Assembly: GCA_034178815.1 (NCBI GenBank) | Contig: JAXFQS010000034.1 | Span: 1-7,583, forward strand | From: JAXFQS01 sp034178815 | GTDB taxonomy: Bacteria; Verrucomicrobiota; Kiritimatiellia; RFP12; DVOR01 | Length of the DNA stretch: 7,583 nt | Direction: 5' to 3' | In this document: positions 5,874-7,583 of the stretch, in pieces | Numbering within the stretch: position 1 is the first letter of the stretch | How the letters are laid out: each line of letters starts with the position of its first letter | Notes under the pieces: generated by a model | Told to the model about the DNA's origin: nothing | Database searches by the model: none | The model's input: the letters and a program-made list of their open reading frames with translations, nothing else | Translations under genes and position numbers: made by a program

Positions 5874-6737
5874 ATGAAGGCTTTGCTGGTATTTGTCGAT
5901 GGATTGGGTTTGCGCCCCCCCGCCGAGGACAACCCCGTCAATCCCCGCGTTTGCCCGACACTTTGCCGTTTGATCGACGAGCAGAGTGTCGCCATCGACC
6001 CGCGTATGGATGTCCCCGGACTTCCCCAGAGCGCCACCGGCCAAGTCGCCCTCTATACCGGCGTCAACTCGGCCCTGCGCATGGGACGCCACAAAGAAGG
6101 ATTTCCCGGCCCGACACTCAACGCCATCATTGAAGAAAGCAACCTCTTCAAGACACTCGATGCCAGGGGCCTACGCTGTTGCTTCGCAGATGGCTACTAT
6201 GCCGATACGATTGACGACCTCCGGTGCAGGCGATTCAAATCCGTCACCACAGTGATGGCATTGACCACCCCCAAAGTCATCCGCCTCGCCCCCGAATTGC
6301 TCTCAAACCAGGCCGTTCTCCACGACCTCACCCGAGAATCCATACGCACCAAAGGCTTCCCCGGACCCTTTATCACCCCCGAAAAGGCTGCCGAACACCT
6401 GCTCCTGATGAGCCTATCGAACGACTTTACCCTTTTTGAATATTTCCTCAGCGACTTGGCGGGCCATTCCCAGTCTTATGAGCAGGCGTCGAAGGTGCTC
6501 GGGGAAATCGATGCCTTCCTCTCCGCCCTATTGCCCCCTCTGCTCGAAAAGCAGATGCTGTTCATATTGACAAGCGACCACGGCAACATTGAAGACCTTT
6601 CCACGCGTGGCCATACAGCCAACGACATCCCCTTTATTGCCATAGGCCCCGGTTCGGAGACGCTATTGGCAAATGTCAGACGAATAACCGACATTACGCC
6701 GCAGTTGTTGCGCGTGATGTCCCGGAACCAAAAGTAG
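5874..6737 (+). CDS. Compact alkaline-phosphatase-superfamily metalloenzyme (phosphoglycerate mutase/phosphopentomutase-like fold)
   Basis: From ATG 5874 the protein has 287 residues. The two-metal catalytic set of the superfamily is complete and in the usual order: Asp9 (FVDGLG), the nucleophile region PQSATGQ at 51-57 (Ser53 or Thr55), Asp194 and His198 (SDLAGH), Asp235-His236 (TSDHGN) and His247 (RGHT). Cofactor-independent phosphoglycerate mutase (about 510 residues) and phosphopentomutase (about 390) carry these ligands around a large inserted cap; here only about 140 residues separate nucleophile and Asp194, so the cap is small. LPQSATGQVALYTGVNSA fits a family I recall as annotated only as metalloenzyme domain protein. 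No signal peptide, so likely cytoplasmic. A TTG at 5853 would add seven residues; ATG 5874 is preferred because MKALLVFVDG begins the fold directly and the promoter ends just upstream. Substrate unknown: phosphomonoester hydrolase or mutase. Confidence 0.85.
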   Translation: MKALLVFVDGLGLRPPAEDNPVNPRVCPTLCRLIDEQSVAIDPRMDVPGLPQSATGQVALYTGVNSALRMGRHKEGFPGPTLNAIIEESNLFKTLDARGLRCCFADGYYADTIDDLRCRRFKSVTTVMALTTPKVIRLAPELLSNQAVLHDLTRESIRTKGFPGPFITPEKAAEHLLLMSLSNDFTLFEYFLSDLAGHSQSYEQASKVLGEIDAFLSALLPPLLEKQMLFILTSDHGNIEDLSTRGHTANDIPFIAIGPGSETLLANVRRITDITPQLLRVMSRNQK

Positions 6738-6753
6738 AGGAATCCCAGAAACA

Positions 6754-7583
6754 ATGAATAAAGATCTCACGCTTCTTGTCCTTGCCGCAGGCATGGGCAG
6801 CCGCTTCGGCGGCCTCAAGCAGGTCGAACCTTTCGGCCCGAACGGCGAGACGCTGATGGACTATTCGGTCTACGACGCGCTCCAGGCTGGGTTCAAACGG
6901 ATTGTCTTCGTCATCCGCAAGGATTTCGAAGAGATTTTCCGCGAGAAGGTCGCCGCCAAGTACGCAGGCCACTTCGACATTCAATTCGCCTTTCAGAGCG
7001 CGGATGACCTGCCCGAGGGCTTCACTTGTCCGCAGGAGCGAACCAAGCCGTGGGGCACGGCCCACGCCATTCGCGCGGCGCGAAGCCTTATTTCTGGCCC
7101 CTTTGCCGCCATCAATGCGGATGACTTCTACGGGGCGGACGCTTTCAAGCGTTTGGCGGACTTTCTCAAGCAGGGCGCGCAGTTTACCTTCGCCATGGTG
7201 GGCTATCGTTTGGATCAGACTTTGTCCGAAAATGGTTCTGTCGCAAGGGGCGTGACCAGTGTTGCGGAGGACGGTACGCTGCTTTCCATTCGGGAGATGA
7301 CGAAGATAGCCAAGACTCCGGATGGCATCGCCAATCTGGAGAATCCCAATGCGCCAGAGCCCCTTAAAGGCGATGAACGCGTCTCGATGAATCTGTGGGG
7401 CTTCTCTCCCGTGCTCTTCAAGGAGATGGAGAGGCGCTTTCCCCAATGGCTTGAGGCCAATGCAACCAATCCCAAGGCCGAATGGTACATTCCCTTCTTG
7501 GTCGATGAATTGGTCAAAGCCTGCGAGGTCAATGTCAAGGTCATACCGACCGACTCGCGTTGGTTCGGCGTCACCTACAAGGA
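6754..7583 (+). CDS. Nucleotidyltransferase family protein (NDP-sugar pyrophosphorylase-like), 3' end missing
   Basis: The reading frame is open for 276 codons to the right edge. The N-terminal Rossmann-like nucleotide-binding loop LAAGMGSRFGGLKQ (10-23) is the signature of sugar-1-phosphate nucleotidyltransferases, with Arg17 and Lys22 placed to bind the NTP phosphates. Further landmarks are PWGTAHA (99-105), the metal-binding NADDFYG (121-127), SMNLWGF (211-217), EWYIP (243-247) and WFGVTY (270-275). Such enzymes join a sugar 1-phosphate and an NTP to give an NDP-sugar and pyrophosphate, in the cytoplasm. This subgroup is, as I recall it, often next to an aminoglycoside-phosphotransferase-like kinase, which might lie to the right. 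The ATG at 6754 is 16 bases after the upstream stop, with AGAGG at 6736-6740 as a somewhat distant ribosome site. The metalloenzyme gene is presumably co-transcribed. Sugar and nucleotide specificity cannot be read off. Confidence 0.9.
   Translation, partial: MNKDLTLLVLAAGMGSRFGGLKQVEPFGPNGETLMDYSVYDALQAGFKRIVFVIRKDFEEIFREKVAAKYAGHFDIQFAFQSADDLPEGFTCPQERTKPWGTAHAIRAARSLISGPFAAINADDFYGADAFKRLADFLKQGAQFTFAMVGYRLDQTLSENGSVARGVTSVAEDGTLLSIREMTKIAKTPDGIANLENPNAPEPLKGDERVSMNLWGFSPVLFKEMERRFPQWLEANATNPKAEWYIPFLVDELVKACEVNVKVIPTDSRWFGVTYK

Noticed and set aside
6694..7446. Minus-strand 250-residue frame opposite the nucleotidyltransferase
   Set aside because: Antisense shadow; the plus-strand frame carries all nucleotidyltransferase motifs.

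Overview
The window is a stretch of bacterial chromosome, GC-rich by eye, carrying seven plus-strand genes behind one divergent, cut-off minus-strand gene at the left edge. The gene set is metabolic: an amino-acid/sodium symporter, a pyruvate formate-lyase with its radical-SAM activase, a purine-synthesis formyltransferase, an alkaline-phosphatase-fold metalloenzyme and a sugar-nucleotide-type nucleotidyltransferase. Pyruvate formate-lyase points to an anaerobic or facultatively anaerobic fermenter. A tiny lipoprotein with Ser after the lipobox Cys fits a cell with an outer membrane. I cannot place the organism from sequence alone; an uncultured Gram-negative-type lineage (PVC-like or a neighbouring candidate phylum) is only a guess. 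No mobile element, CRISPR array, tRNA or rRNA gene was seen.

Layout. Positions 1-42 (minus) hold the first 14 codons of a gene that leaves the window; it has a good sigma70-type promoter (73-101) and a short Shine-Dalgarno. Positions 43-484 contain no convincing gene. They hold a G-rich, hairpin-rich block (125-350) that may be a structured RNA or leader, a perfect 14-bp AT-rich palindrome (376-389), and a TATAAT box just upstream of the likely symporter start. Next come agcS (485-1837) and, abutting it, a small DUF1805 gene (1838-2113). After 24 bases comes pflB (2138-4348), overlapped by pflA (4314-5069). pflA overlaps by four bases a 38-codon lipoprotein gene (5066-5182), which overlaps purN (5175-5792). 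After an 81-base gap with a strong promoter (5836-5864), a second group starts: a compact metalloenzyme (5874-6737) and a nucleotidyltransferase (6754 to the right edge, partial).

How they may work together. PflA installs the glycyl radical on PflB, which cleaves pyruvate with CoA into acetyl-CoA and formate. Formate can be loaded on tetrahydrofolate, and PurN consumes formyl-tetrahydrofolate, so the overlapping pflB-pflA-lipoprotein-purN block may link fermentation to one-carbon supply for purines. This link is inferred from gene order. The roles of the DUF1805 protein, the micro-lipoprotein, the metalloenzyme and the exact substrate of the nucleotidyltransferase are not known from the sequence.
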